Positions 30,693 to 40,611 of a DNA stretch of 64,000 nt are shown piece after piece (position 1 is the first letter of the stretch; each line of letters begins with the position of its first letter). Under the pieces are notes generated by a model. It ran no database searches, had not been told where the DNA came from, and worked only from the letters and a program-made list of their open reading frames with translations. The DNA is from Planctomycetaceae bacterium (GTDB lineage: Bacteria > Planctomycetota > Planctomycetia > Pirellulales > Pirellulaceae). The position numbers and the translations under genes were made by a program. The stretch lies in the NCBI GenBank assembly GCA_020638975.1, contig JACKHN010000033.1:1-64000 (forward strand). The letters are read 5' to 3'.

Positions 30693-31256
30693 TTATTCAA
30701 TCGGTACGATGTAGCTGATCGCACCGATCGGCTCGCCCTTCTTGGCATCCGCGTAGTGAGCGTGACACATCACGCACTTCTGCATGACCACGGGTACAGC
30801 CGTCAACGTTCGTAGTTGATGCTTGCCGTCCTTGCTGACGATCTCCTCATAGATCTGGTCTCCGGCCTTTAACCGCTTAATTCCCTCGCGCTCGAAATCG
30901 TCTTTGGCAACATTCTCGTCGTCGTAGGGCTCGCCGGTTGCGTCGATCAATCGGACCTTATTGTCGCCGGACTCGGAGATGTTCTTAAACAACAAGACAG
31001 CGGCACTTCCCGCAGCGAAGTCGTCTTCATCGTGAACGTACTTGTCAGTTACCAACACAATCGTCTGCTTGAAAATGTTGTCCAGTGTTTGGACGGCCTT
31101 GCGCGACCGCTCGACCGCGGCCTTCTTCGGCTTCGCCTCCTTAGCCTGTTCTTCGGCCATGGCAACGCTTGTGTCGCCGGAACTAACCATGGCGGCCAGC
31201 ATGAAGACGACGGTTGCTGCAATACAGACGGCGAGGACACACAGTTTCTTCTTCAT
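30693..31256 (-). CDS. Periplasmic DUF3365 c-type haem protein (3 of 3)
   Basis: 187 residues with a signal peptide (MKKKLCVLAVCIAATVVFML) and a Lys/Ala/Glu-rich linker. The domain shows NISESGDNKVRLIDATGEPY, DFEREGIKRLKAGDQIYEE and VPVVMQKCVMCHAHYADAK with a CxxCH site, followed by GAISYIVPIE. It is the most diverged of the three paralogues and lies immediately downstream of the Rrf2 regulator, 62 bases away on the same strand, so is likely under its control. It probably binds one c-type haem in the periplasm. Confidence 0.8.
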   Translation of the reverse strand: MKKKLCVLAVCIAATVVFMLAAMVSSGDTSVAMAEEQAKEAKPKKAAVERSRKAVQTLDNIFKQTIVLVTDKYVHDEDDFAAGSAAVLLFKNISESGDNKVRLIDATGEPYDDENVAKDDFEREGIKRLKAGDQIYEEIVSKDGKHQLRTLTAVPVVMQKCVMCHAHYADAKKGEPIGAISYIVPIE

Positions 31257-31318
31257 CGTTCTTCCTTTCGATCAATAGGGAGGCGGGATAGATGGTGGGA
31301 GTATCTCGGACTTAACGC

Positions 31319-31750
31319 CTAAGAGGCAGGCGAGTTGACACGAGTAAACTGTCGTTTGGTAGGGGCGACATCTGCCAAGGTGACGCCGTTCAGGTATTCC
31401 AGTTGGACTCGTTCGGCTTCGGCAAGCGCTCCTTTGAGTTTGCAAAATGACTGAATCGCACAAACATCCTCGGTGGCTACGCATTCGAGCAAATGCATAT
31501 TGCCTTCAAAGGCTTCGATCACGTCACCCAGGCGAATGTCTTCCGGTTGCTTTGCAAGTTCGATGCCGCCACCTATGCCGCGCATGCTGCGGACATATCC
31601 AAGTCTTGCGAGTTGGTTGACAACTTTCGCCATGTGGTTCGGCGAAACGCCATACAACTCTGCGACTTGTGTCACCGTTGTTCTCTCAACCTTCGCGGTC
31701 AAGTACATCAGCGTTCGAAGCGCAAAGTCCGTGTGTGTGGTCAGTCGCAT
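31319..31750 (-). CDS. Rrf2-family regulator, NsrR-like
   Basis: 143 residues from ATG 31748-31750 (a longer start adds MLHD). It has a winged HTH at the N-terminus (MRLTTHTDFALRTLMYLTA, with TVTQVAELYGVSPNHMAKVV as recognition region) and the RGIGGGIELAK wing. Three cysteines (LLECVATEDVCAIQSFCKL) at about 91, 99 and 105 have the C-x7-C-x5-C spacing of [2Fe-2S]/[4Fe-4S] binding NsrR/IscR/RsrR regulators. NsrR releases DNA when NO reacts with the cluster. The neighbouring haem sensors, ScdA_N protein and nitric oxide reductase support the NsrR assignment. Confidence 0.88.
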   Translation of the reverse strand: MRLTTHTDFALRTLMYLTAKVERTTVTQVAELYGVSPNHMAKVVNQLARLGYVRSMRGIGGGIELAKQPEDIRLGDVIEAFEGNMHLLECVATEDVCAIQSFCKLKGALAEAERVQLEYLNGVTLADVAPTKRQFTRVNSPAS

Positions 31751-32170
31751 GTCGTGTAACAATTGTTAAACAGGCAAAAGAGGTATGTCATTAGCATATT
31801 ATGTAGTTGGAGACTCAGAAGTGGTCAAGTAGAAATCGGAGATCATGCAATCACTACCCCATACAGCCAAGCAGAAGTGTCAAACAAGGAAGACGGTGTC
31901 GCCGTCTGTTGACACATCGTCGGAGCGATCGCGCAAATCGATCGACTGGGTTCTAGCCCTTCCATATGAGGGAGCAGTTCTGTGCTTTCGCCTTTCACGA
32001 CGGATGCGAGGGATCGGAAAGCGTGATGAGTAACCAAGATGAGCAATCGAAAAGCCCTTGAAAGCAGGTAGACTCGCACGAGTCTGTGTTTCGATCTATG
32101 CTTTCCAGATAGGGCTAATCGGTATGTCGATCGCCTCGCTAAATCGGAATTGTTGTTTAAAGGGATTGTG
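31751..32170. other. Divergent intergenic region
   Basis: 420 bases without a supported gene. It contains the promoters of the NsrR-like gene and of the DUF3124 gene. A hairpin is visible at 31878-31916 (GTGTCAA ... TTGACAC with inner GACGG/CCGTC). An ATATGC/GACAT element near 31786 could be a regulator half-site, but this is not secure. Confidence 0.4.
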
Positions 32171-32806
32171 ATGGCGAATTATTCAGAGTCGGAAGCGGAA
32201 GGATTCATTCGACGCTTCAAGCTGATTCTGATTGTCTTTGCGGCAGTTTTAGTTGTGCCGTTGACGCTCTTGATAATCTACCTGGACTGGCGGTTCGATT
32301 CATTCGAAGACGGCTTGCGTTATCGAACACCGCAATCGATGGATGACACGTCGGCAGTTCTGCCCGCCCTGCCTTGGACTCCTGTCCAGGGCCAAACGGT
32401 TTATGTCCCCGCCTACTCCCACGTCTACGCTCAAGACGGCAAACCGCATCTGCTGACGGTGACGCTTAGCGTGCGAAATGCAGATGCTGACCGCGAGATT
32501 GTTGTGACTTCCGTTCAGTACTACGACACGAAAGGGCGCAACATTGGATCGCATCTCGATAAACCGCTTCGACTTGCTCCACTTGCATCCACCGAGTTTC
32601 TCGTTGAACGCGACGATGCCACTGGTGGCAGCGGTGCCAACTTCATGGTCGAGTGGGTTGCTGGTGAGCCAGTGGTTCCGCCAATCATCGAAACAGTGAT
32701 GATTGACACAAGCGGCTCGCAGGGCATCTCGTTCGCGCGATCGGGCACCGTGGTTAAAGAAGGTGTTCCAGAATCGGACCAGCGCACGCGTGAAGTCGTA
32801 CCTTAG
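32171..32806 (+). CDS. DUF3124 family membrane-anchored protein
   Basis: 211 residues from ATG 32171 (AAAGGGAT upstream). A single membrane helix near the N-terminus (FKLILIVFAAVLVVPLTLLI) anchors an extracytoplasmic domain. The domain is DUF3124: TVYVPAYSHVYAQDGKPHLL, then TVTLSVRNADADREIVVTSV, YYDTKGRNI and FMVEWVAGEPVVPPIIETVM. DUF3124 proteins are uncharacterised, frequently found near respiratory or redox genes in cyanobacteria and planctomycetes. It is divergent from the NsrR-like operon. Confidence 0.82.
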   Translation: MANYSESEAEGFIRRFKLILIVFAAVLVVPLTLLIIYLDWRFDSFEDGLRYRTPQSMDDTSAVLPALPWTPVQGQTVYVPAYSHVYAQDGKPHLLTVTLSVRNADADREIVVTSVQYYDTKGRNIGSHLDKPLRLAPLASTEFLVERDDATGGSGANFMVEWVAGEPVVPPIIETVMIDTSGSQGISFARSGTVVKEGVPESDQRTREVVP

Positions 32807-33201
32807 GACCGATAGCTTGCGACGCAGCTTCCGTAACTCCGTAGTACGTCACAGAATAATTGTGTAGTTTTCGTCACGCCACTGACGAAGACGATCGGCC
32901 AGACGCTCGCCGACTTGCTCTTCATCGCCTACCACCACATGACCTCCGGCACGTACGAATTCGTCCGTGTGCAACTGGTATCGCGAACTGCACAACGTCA
33001 ACAAACGCACCACGGTACTGGCTGGACATCGGCTGCGATTCGCCACGCGGAACCACAGCGCAGCGTGACGACAAACGGAATCACGTCCCGACCTCTCCGT
33101 TTAAAACGCACAGGCACACGACGCCGGCGTTTATCGGAACCAGCGTCATCCGCTGGCGCGTTCGTAGCCGCCGGCACCGCCGCAACCAAGGTAGCTTGAC
33201 T
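32807..33201. other. Intergenic region with a possible gene-tail relic
   Basis: 395 bases with no intact gene. On the minus strand, 32849 to about 32990 reads CSSRYQLHTDEFVRAGGHVV followed by GDEEQVGERLADRLRQW, resembling the C-terminus of a longer soluble or NAD-binding protein; the upstream part is missing. It is probably a relic, in line with the decayed genes to its right. Confidence 0.35.
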
Positions 33202-33637
33202 CTAATTGGCATCGCGCACGCCCACTTCACACAGCGGCGTAATGTGACTCGGTCGATTAATTACCTGCGCGACAGTCACTCGTGAAAATGCCGCCTCCAT
33301 CGTGGCATAGGCCGTATCCAATTCCTGATGCAGCGGACAGAGGCTGGTGTGTGACTCGAGGCCGAGCGGACAGGCGAGAATGCGTTCGATCTTGCCAACG
33401 GCGTTGATCACGTCGAGGATCGAAATCTCTGCCGGATCACAGTCGATTCGGTAGCCGCCGCCGGGGCCGGATTGCGATCGAACCAACCCCGCTTTGACGA
33501 GGTCCTGCAAGACCTTGTGGAGATAACGTCTGGGCACGCGAATTGCTTCGGCAAGCTTGTCGGCAGATTCCGCTTTGTCCGGCGTCCGCCCAAGCCAAAC
33601 CGCAGCGCAAAGCGTATTCGGCAGTCTTTGGTAACAT
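33202..33637 (-). pseudogene. Frameshifted Rrf2-family regulator
   Basis: An excellent start exists at ATG 33635-33637 (GGAGG with good spacing; MLPKTAEYALR). The frame then breaks near 33602, where a two-base deletion is needed to continue into GRTPDKAESADKLAEAIRVP, RRYLHKVLQDLVKAGLVRSQ and SGPGGGYRID. The rest of an Rrf2 protein follows, including ILACPLGLESHTSLCPLH with two cluster-type cysteines. A product from the downstream GTG (33535-33537) would lack the first HTH helix. It is divergent from the broken nitric oxide reductase and is probably its former regulator. Confidence 0.8.
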
Positions 33638-33754
33638 ATTCAAACCTCCGGTCACATTCTACACCTTGACATGGATAATACAATCTCTAGAATGCTGCAC
33701 CTAAAGGTAAAGTAATTGTTGCAGAGCGAGTTTTTGGGAGTTGCGAGGACTAAA

Positions 33755-35959
33755 ATGAAGCGACTTTGATTCTGTTTGGGCTGGTTTTGGTCGTATCTTT
33801 CGCCGTGCTCGGGTGGATTGGCGGGCGGATTTATCAGGAGGCTCCACCGATCGCTGACAAGGTGGTCACGACGGACGGCCAGCTCGTTGTTGATGTCGGT
33901 GAAATTCAGGCTGGCCAGAATGTTTGGCAGTCGCTCGGCGGCATGGAAGTTGGATCGATTTGGGGCCACGGCAGTTATGTCGCGCCCGATTGACTGCGGA
34001 TTGGTTGCATCGCGAAGCTGTCTTCATCCTCGACCGCTGGGCGAAGAGCGAATTTGCTGGCAGCTTTGAAGAACTCGACCCCGAGCGACAGGCACAGTTG
34101 AGCGGTCGGTTGACGACGCTCATGCGGACCAACACGTTCGATCCTGCAACCAGCACGATCACGGTTGATCCGATTCGAGCCGACGCGTTTCAATCGAATC
34201 TCGCCCACTACTCCGATGTGTTTTCAAACGGCAATCCTGACTACGCAATTCCCGCCGGTGCCGTTTCAGACCCAGATCGACTGAAGAAACTATCAGCCTT
34301 CTTCTTTGGTCATCGTGGGCCGCCTCGACCAACCGGCCAGACGACAATATCAGTTATACGAACAACTGGCCCTACGAACCGTTGGTCGCGAATCGCGCGA
34401 CAGGCGAAGCGGTTGTCTGGACCGGCGTCAGCATCATCATGCTATTGGCCGGAATCTCGGCGATGGCGTGGTGGTATGCGTCTCGTCGGAGCGAAGAGGA
34501 AGAACCGGTCGCGCCAGAATCCGATCCACTCGGTCGCTGGGAGGCCACGCCTTCTCAGCGGGCAACGATCAAGTACTTCTGGGTTGTCTCGGCCTTGATT
34601 CTATTGCAGATGTTGTTGGGAGTGGTCACGGCACTACGGCGTGGAGGGTGACGGCTTCATGGATTCGCCCTCTCGGATTGGTTGCCGTACAGCGTTACGC
34701 GAACGTGGCATATTCAACTCGGCTTATTCTGGATCGCGACTGCATGGTTGGCAGCCGGTCTGTTCATTGGGCCTTTGGTCAGCGAGCAAGAGCCTAAGGG
34801 CAGCGGCTGGGCGTTAACATTCTGTTTCTAGCTTTGTTGCTTGTCGTCGTTGGATCTCTGACTGGTGAGTGGCTGAGTATTCACAACAAGATGTCGGATA
34901 CAGTCTCGTTCTATCTCGGACATCAAGGTTACGAGTACGTAGACCTGGGACGCGTCTGGCAAATCGCACTGTTGGTTGGCCTACTGTTATGGCTGTTTTA
35001 ATGATCCGCGTGTTGCGTCCCGCGTTACGAAAGCAAGGCGAGCAAAAGCAACTCGTCGCGCTTTGGCGGTTTCGACCGGCGCCATCGCACTGTTCTATGG
35101 CGGCGCTGGCTTGACGTGGGGACAGCACACTCACCTGTCGATCGTCGAGTACTGGCGCTGGTGGGTCGTACATCTCTGGGTCGAAGGGTTCTTCAAGTCT
35201 TTGCGACAACCGTCATCGCATTCATCTTCATGCGTTTGAATTTGATCCGACCAGGCATCGCGGCTGCGGCGGCATTGCTCTCGGCCACCATCTTTCTGTC
35301 GGGCGGCATCATCGGAACTTGCCATCACTTGTACTTCTCCGGCACGCCGACCGTAGGTTGGCTTGGGTTCCGTCTTCAGTGCGTTGAAGTCGTCCCCTGT
35401 GTCTTGTTGGCTTCGATGCGATGGAAGATCTGCGACGTTCGAGAACCTCGCCATGGGTACAGCGATACAAGTGGCCCATCTACTTCTTCATCTCCGTCGC
35501 TTTCTGGAACATGGTGGGAGCCGGCTTGTTCGGCTTCATGATCAATCCGCCGATCGCTTTGTATTACATGCAAGGCCTAAATACGACACCACCCATGGCC
35601 ACGCCGCGCTGTTCGGTGTGTACGGAATGCTGGGTATCGGCTTGATGCTTGTCTGTTTGCGAGTCCTGATCCCCGGGCGTGAATGGAAAGACGGCTTGCT
35701 GCGGTTCTCCTTCTGGTCGTTGAACGGTGGGTTGATGGAATGTGCATCTTAAGTTTGCTGCCGGTGGGGTTGATGCAAACCTGGGCATCGGTCGAGCACG
35801 GCTATTGGTTCGCTCGCAGCTCCGAATTCATGCAGACCTGTTAATGCAGAATCTGCGTGGATGCGGGTGCCTGGCGACACGGTATTCTTTCTCGGCGCCG
35901 TCGCGTTAGTCGTCTTCGTAGCAGGATTAAAATCAGGACATTCATTTCGGAAAACTTGA
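33755..35959 (+). pseudogene. norB: Quinol-type nitric oxide reductase (qNor), disrupted by many small deletions
   Basis: The whole length of a qNor/NorZ can be read, but only by changing frame at least ten times. Segments, in order: MKRL[W]ILFGLVLVVSF, GQNVWQSLGGMEVGSIWGHG, TADWLHREAVFILDRWAK, NWPYEPLVANRATGEAVVW, IKYFWVVSALILLQMLLGVV, WLSIHNKMSDTVSFYLGHQG, YWRWWVVHLWVEGFF, GIIGTCHHLYFSGTPTV, MINPPIALYYMQGLNTT, HGHAALFGVYGMLGIGLMLV and SLLPVGLMQTWASVEHGYWF. The catalytic His residues of the haem-copper fold (VHLWVE, CHHLYF, HGHA) are all still present. Shifts near 33768, 33991, 34307, 34632, 34657, 34800, 34998, 35062 and 35193 each fit the loss of one or two bases. The start codon and ribosome binding site (GAGGA) are intact. 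No functional product is expected if the sequence is right. Confidence 0.9.
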
Positions 35960-36014
35960 TCTACATGCCTGATGCGACACAAGTAGCATAACTTCTATTG
36001 AAAGGGACGAAACA

Positions 36015-36353
36015 ATGGCGATTCCACATGCCAAACCAGCAGAACTCGTCGATGTATCGGCGCTCGGGTCGAACCTGGCGAGCGCCCAGACAACGACTTT
36101 GGTTAAGACCGATTCGCTGGAAGTCATTCGGCTCGTGCTTCCGGCCGGCAAGGCACTGAAGCCGCATGAAGTTCCGGGTGAAATCACGGTTCAGTGCCTG
36201 GAGGGTAAGGTCGCCTTCTGCGCGGGAGATTCGGAGTGTGAATTGACGACTGGCAAGTTGATCTACCTAGCAGGATCGGACGAGCATTCGCTGCGTGCTG
36301 TCGAGGATTCGTCGCTGCTTGTAACAATCCTGCTCAAACGCGATGTTGATTGA
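36015..36353 (+). CDS. Cupin-domain protein
   Basis: 112 residues from ATG 36015 with AAAGGGACG upstream. The single cupin barrel is shown by VIRLVLPAGKALKPHEVPGE and VQCLEGKVAFCAG followed by LIYLAGSDEHSLRAVEDSSL. The first motif has H in KPHE; the second has only one His (DEHSL), so metal binding may be incomplete. Small cupins of this type often accompany respiratory or NO-related genes, and this one follows the broken qNor by 55 bases on the same strand. Ligand unknown. Confidence 0.85.
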   Translation: MAIPHAKPAELVDVSALGSNLASAQTTTLVKTDSLEVIRLVLPAGKALKPHEVPGEITVQCLEGKVAFCAGDSECELTTGKLIYLAGSDEHSLRAVEDSSLLVTILLKRDVD

Positions 36354-36462
36354 CGGTCAAGTTCGGCAAGCGTGTACGGCTCTCGTTGATCAATTGCTTG
36401 ACCATCATCCTGACGGCATTGAACTGGAAGAGACATGCTATCCTGTTGAGAGGTGAAACACG

Positions 36463-38661
36463 ATGAAGTGCCTATCGCTATGCCTTGTCTTGATAATGGT
36501 TTCGTGTGCGAACGCGGAACTGGAGGTATATGTGTCGGCGGACGCTGCCGCCGGCGGCGATGGCAGTCGCCACAAGCCCTATCAGACCCTGACGCAAGCA
36601 CGTGACGGAATTCGCACGCTGCGCAAGGCGGGGAAGCTGCCGAGCGGCGAAGCAGTGACGGTCGCAGTGGAGCCGGGTGTCTATCCGTTGGATTCGTCCT
36701 TTGAGCTCAGTGCCGCAGACAGCGGCACGGCGGAAGCGCCGGTCGTCTATCGTGCTCGGGAAAGTGGTAACGCACGACTTCAAGGCGGTATCGCGTTGGA
36801 GCCTGCTTCTTTCAAGCCCGTCACCGAAGCGGCAGTCCTTTCACGACTGGACGCGGTTGTCCGGGACAAGGTGCGTGTGTGCGACCTTTCGGCCAAAGTC
36901 CCGGCCGAGTTTCCTGACTTCAAGGCATCGTTTCGTGGAGCGCCTTCAGCTCCTTGGCTGTATGTGAACCATCAACCCATGACACTGGCACGGTGGCCCA
37001 ACATCAGCGCAACCGATGCCGAGTGGGCAACGTTTTCCAAGGCGGTCGACAGCGGCCTGCCCAAGCCCGATGCAACCGACCCCGCCTTGCTCAAACTACA
37101 TCCTGGTTCGTTCCTGTTCGACGATCCGCGACCGGCACGGTGGAATCTGTCGGAGGGAGTCTGGTTGCTCGGCTACTGGACGCATGATTGGAGCGATGAA
37201 GTGATTCGCATCGCCGCCTATGACAAGGAGAAGAAGGTCATCACACTGGCAGCGCCACACTCGTACGGCATCAACGCCGGTACCTGGGGCGCAGCGAACC
37301 GCCGGTTCTTTGCCATGAACGCACTGGAAGAGTTAGACGCTCCGGGCGAATGGTATCTGGATCGTTCCCGAAAGCTTCTTTATCTCTACCCCAACAGCGA
37401 TCTGGCAACGGCGGAGATCGTTCTGGCAACTCTGACCGAACCACTTATCAGAGTGAATGGCGCAAAGCACGTAAAACTGATCGGATTGAATTTTGAGTAC
37501 GGTCATGCCGACGGCATCATCGCCCAGAACACCGAACGCTTGGAAATCACTGGCTGTGTGGTAGCCAATCTGGCGGGAAGCGGAATGTCCATCAATGGCT
37601 CGGACTGTGCCGTGCGATCTTGCGATGTCTTTAACATTGGCCGGGGCGGCATCTCACTCAACGGCGGAGATCGCAAGTCGCTGACGCCCGCCAACAACCT
37701 TGCCGAGAACAACCACATCCACCACTTTGGCATCTTTCAACGCACCTATGCTCCCGGGATCGGCGTGAACGGCTGCGGCCAGATCGTTCGCAATAACTGT
37801 ATTCACGATGCTCCGCACAACGCGGTCCTGTACGGTGGCAACGAACATCTGTTCGAGCGAAACGAGGTCTATCGTGTGGTCATGGAAACCGGCGATGCCG
37901 GCGCGTTCTACACCGGGCGTGACTGGACGAGTCGAGGCAATGTTCTGCGCAACAACTACATTCACGACCTTGGCGGTGGCAACGCCAGTCATGTGAATAC
38001 GATGGGCATCTATCTCGACGACTGTGATTGCGGCGATACGCTCGTGGGAAACGTGTTCTACCGTGCCGGGCGAGCGATCATGATCGGCGGCGGTCGCGAC
38101 AATCCGGTCCTGAACAACCTGGTTATCGATTGCCCCATCGGTCTGCACATCGACGCGCGTGGGATGACGTGGAAGCAATGGAACAATCCCGCAGACAAGA
38201 GTTGGCACTTGGAAGCCAAGGCCCAGCAGGTCGACTACAAGCAACCGCCGTGGAGCACCAAGTATCCGCGCCTTGCCGCGATTATGAACGAGGAGCCACG
38301 TGAACCGCTGGGCAATACGATTCGTCGCAATGTGTTTGTCGACTGTACGAATCAGGTCTGTAGCTTTGACGGCAACGTGAAGAAACTGCTGAACAAGTTC
38401 GAGATTGCCGACAATCTGGCGGTGAATTCGACCGGAGCTACCGATGGCATGGCAAAGCCGGTCGACATCGCAGGCTTCGCCAATCTCGCTGGTACTGAAG
38501 ACAAGTCGATTGACCTCGGTTTCGACAACGCAACAGGGCCAAATCCTTCGTCGCGTTGGCAAGCATGGCTCAACAAGGAGATACCTTCTTTCGAGACAAT
38601 TCCGTTTGACCAGATCGGACTTTACCAAGACGAGTACCGCCACACACTGCCGGCTCGCTGA
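36463..38661 (+). CDS. Secreted right-handed parallel beta-helix protein
   Basis: 732 residues from ATG 36463 (GAGAGGTGAAACACG upstream). The signal peptide is MKCLSLCLVLIMVSCANA. Immediately after it, VYVSADAAAGGDGSRHKPYQ followed by TLTQARDGIRTLRK is the standard opening of planctomycete PbH1 proteins. Helix coils are dense between about 320 and 560 (HVKLIGLNFEYGHADGIIAQ, LEITGCVVANLAGSGMSING, NNHIHHFG, IVRNNCIHDAPHNAVLYGG, RNNYIHDLGGGN). The C-terminus carries a second insertion domain. It is probably a polysaccharide lyase or hydrolase secreted to the envelope; the catalytic residues are not obvious by eye. Confidence 0.8.
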   Translation: MKCLSLCLVLIMVSCANAELEVYVSADAAAGGDGSRHKPYQTLTQARDGIRTLRKAGKLPSGEAVTVAVEPGVYPLDSSFELSAADSGTAEAPVVYRARESGNARLQGGIALEPASFKPVTEAAVLSRLDAVVRDKVRVCDLSAKVPAEFPDFKASFRGAPSAPWLYVNHQPMTLARWPNISATDAEWATFSKAVDSGLPKPDATDPALLKLHPGSFLFDDPRPARWNLSEGVWLLGYWTHDWSDEVIRIAAYDKEKKVITLAAPHSYGINAGTWGAANRRFFAMNALEELDAPGEWYLDRSRKLLYLYPNSDLATAEIVLATLTEPLIRVNGAKHVKLIGLNFEYGHADGIIAQNTERLEITGCVVANLAGSGMSINGSDCAVRSCDVFNIGRGGISLNGGDRKSLTPANNLAENNHIHHFGIFQRTYAPGIGVNGCGQIVRNNCIHDAPHNAVLYGGNEHLFERNEVYRVVMETGDAGAFYTGRDWTSRGNVLRNNYIHDLGGGNASHVNTMGIYLDDCDCGDTLVGNVFYRAGRAIMIGGGRDNPVLNNLVIDCPIGLHIDARGMTWKQWNNPADKSWHLEAKAQQVDYKQPPWSTKYPRLAAIMNEEPREPLGNTIRRNVFVDCTNQVCSFDGNVKKLLNKFEIADNLAVNSTGATDGMAKPVDIAGFANLAGTEDKSIDLGFDNATGPNPSSRWQAWLNKEIPSFETIPFDQIGLYQDEYRHTLPAR

Positions 38662-38980
38662 ACCTGTCAGCGTGAATCACGAGCTTGACAGGGAAAGGTG
38701 AGCGAAAGCGTATTTGATGACATGCCGCGGTGTTCCATTCATGGGGATGTAACGTGGAAGGGGCGGACATCAGGACGCTACGCTTACCACCGGCTAATTG
38801 CAGCAACTCCTTCGGAATACTTTGCGAAATGCGCAACGTCACAACTCGCGCGTCGGGATGTTCTCGATTCACTTGGAAACTTCACTCGCGAGCCGTGCTA
38901 TGATAGCTTCGCGCTGACGTGAGTAATCGTCATAGCTGCAAAAGTGATGGCCGACGTTTTCGGACAGGAGTATGAATTGT
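38662..38980. other. Intergenic region
   Basis: About 320 bases without a supported gene. I see no strong hairpin or promoter consensus. The ribosome binding site (ACAGGAG) for the next gene lies at its right edge. Confidence 0.4.
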
Positions 38981-40369
38981 ATGACCGCACGCGAAGCAAC
39001 ACTTATCCTTTGGGGATTGCTGGTCGGTTGGCATTCGCTGACCGTATTCGCCGACGAGACAGCTGACGGTCAATTCACCGTTCAATCGAATCTTCGTGCC
39101 GGTGTCACCAAGGTCGACATCACTCCCAGTGAGACCGACGGCGTAATCGTGACGGGGCATCGCCGTACGGTCTTCGGAGTCCGCGATCCGCTGCGCGCGG
39201 GCGTGCTGTTGCTGGATGATGGCGAGACAAAAGCGGCAATCGTGACGCTCGACACCATCGGGGCTTGGGACGAAATGGTGAAACTGGTTCGTGAACGCAT
39301 CCAATCGCAAGCTGGCATTCCTGCGGCGCATGTGATGGTTGCGGCTTCGCACAATCATTCGGGCCCTGCGTTCGAGCCCGAATCAAAATGGGGACGGGAA
39401 CTGATCGACAAGATCGGCACTGCGGCGATGGAAGCTGCGAAGGATTTGCGATCGGTAACCATCGGTTACGGCGAAGACCAGATCGGGTTCAACATTAACC
39501 GGCGCAAGGTAATCAACGGTCGTGCCGTCGTGAGTCTGAATCCAGAAGGGCCAAACGATCAGCGTGTGAAAGTGTTGCGTTTTGATGACGGTCGATCACT
39601 GACTCCCTTGGCCGTGGTCATGCACGCAGTCTGTCATCCTTGCTTCTTCACTTGGGGCGACAAGGGATCGCAACCCTATCCCAACGGTTATCCGAGGATG
39701 AGCGCTGACTTCCCTGGCGAAGCGCAAACTTTTGTCGAGATGTGTTATGGCAACCAAACCAGTTCGCTGTTCTTGCAGGGCTGTGCGGGCGATATTCGAC
39801 CAAACCTGCCGGGATATCCCTATCGCTGTGCCGATGAAGCCGACATTCAGTGGGCGGGTCGCGATTTGGGCGGTGCCGTTGTGCGGACACTGGCCCGCGG
39901 CGTGACTCGCGAACAGTTACGTGAGCGACCTGCTTATTATCCGATTCGTGTGGCCAGTTCCGTCGTGTCGCTGCCAGGGAAAGAAGGACGACTCGACGCC
40001 GAGTTGCAAGCGATGAAAATCGGTCCTTATCTGCTCCTGACGATGCCGGGCGAGCCGATGGTCGAATATGGTTTCAGGCTGGAACAGGCAATCGCGGACC
40101 GAGCTACTCCGATCATCGTGGGTTATGCGAACGGGAACCTCGGCTACATCGCTACGGCAGACGCCTATGAAGTCGGCGGCTACGAACCGAACACGTCCAA
40201 GCTCGCACCCGAAGCCGAAGCAATCATTTTAAGCGAACTTGCTCGTCTCGCGGACCGAGTCGTCGGCGACGTCTTCGAATCCTTCTCCAAGCATCCCAAA
40301 GACGTGCAGCGGCGCGATCAACTTCAGAACAGGACAAAGATACCGGATTCAGAAGCAGGGAGTCGGTGA
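38981..40369 (+). CDS. Neutral/alkaline ceramidase-like secreted hydrolase
   Basis: 462 residues. I chose ATG 38981 because AGGAG is ten bases upstream and it gives a clean signal peptide (MTAREATLILWGLLVGWHSL, cleaved near FADE); the ATG at 38972 is too close to the same site. The family signature is LRAGVTKVDITPSETDGVIV, DPLRAGVLLLDDGETKAAIV and HVMVAASHNHSGPAF (the H-x-H zinc ligands), with VMHAVCHPCFF and LFLQGCAGDIRPN further on. Neutral ceramidases hydrolyse N-acyl sphingosine; planctomycetes carry many members of unknown substrate. A paralogue lies at 53812. Confidence 0.85.
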   Translation: MTAREATLILWGLLVGWHSLTVFADETADGQFTVQSNLRAGVTKVDITPSETDGVIVTGHRRTVFGVRDPLRAGVLLLDDGETKAAIVTLDTIGAWDEMVKLVRERIQSQAGIPAAHVMVAASHNHSGPAFEPESKWGRELIDKIGTAAMEAAKDLRSVTIGYGEDQIGFNINRRKVINGRAVVSLNPEGPNDQRVKVLRFDDGRSLTPLAVVMHAVCHPCFFTWGDKGSQPYPNGYPRMSADFPGEAQTFVEMCYGNQTSSLFLQGCAGDIRPNLPGYPYRCADEADIQWAGRDLGGAVVRTLARGVTREQLRERPAYYPIRVASSVVSLPGKEGRLDAELQAMKIGPYLLLTMPGEPMVEYGFRLEQAIADRATPIIVGYANGNLGYIATADAYEVGGYEPNTSKLAPEAEAIILSELARLADRVVGDVFESFSKHPKDVQRRDQLQNRTKIPDSEAGSR

Positions 40370-40611
40370 GTCACAACGGACACTTCCCGAGGTCTAGTTC
40401 GGTCTTTGGGTACGTGTAGCGTTGTTTCGTCAATATTCACTGGGAATTAGTCCGCCACAGCCGCACATGTCCATGCGACTCGCACTAGCGAGCTCAGATG
40501 AAAAAACCTCAACCATTGGGAGCTGTGTCTCGCTTCATCTCGGGCTGTCGAGAGTGAAGTCTCTGTTGATTAAGCCTAAGCCCCGGCTCAACAATAACTT
40601 CTTCTTTTGCG

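Noticed and set aside
36343..36456. 37-codon frame (MLIDGQVRQACTALVDQLLD) overlapping the cupin stop
   Set aside because: It has a faint ferredoxin-like look (QAC...ETC) but is too short to judge; no ribosome binding site apart from the cupin coding sequence.
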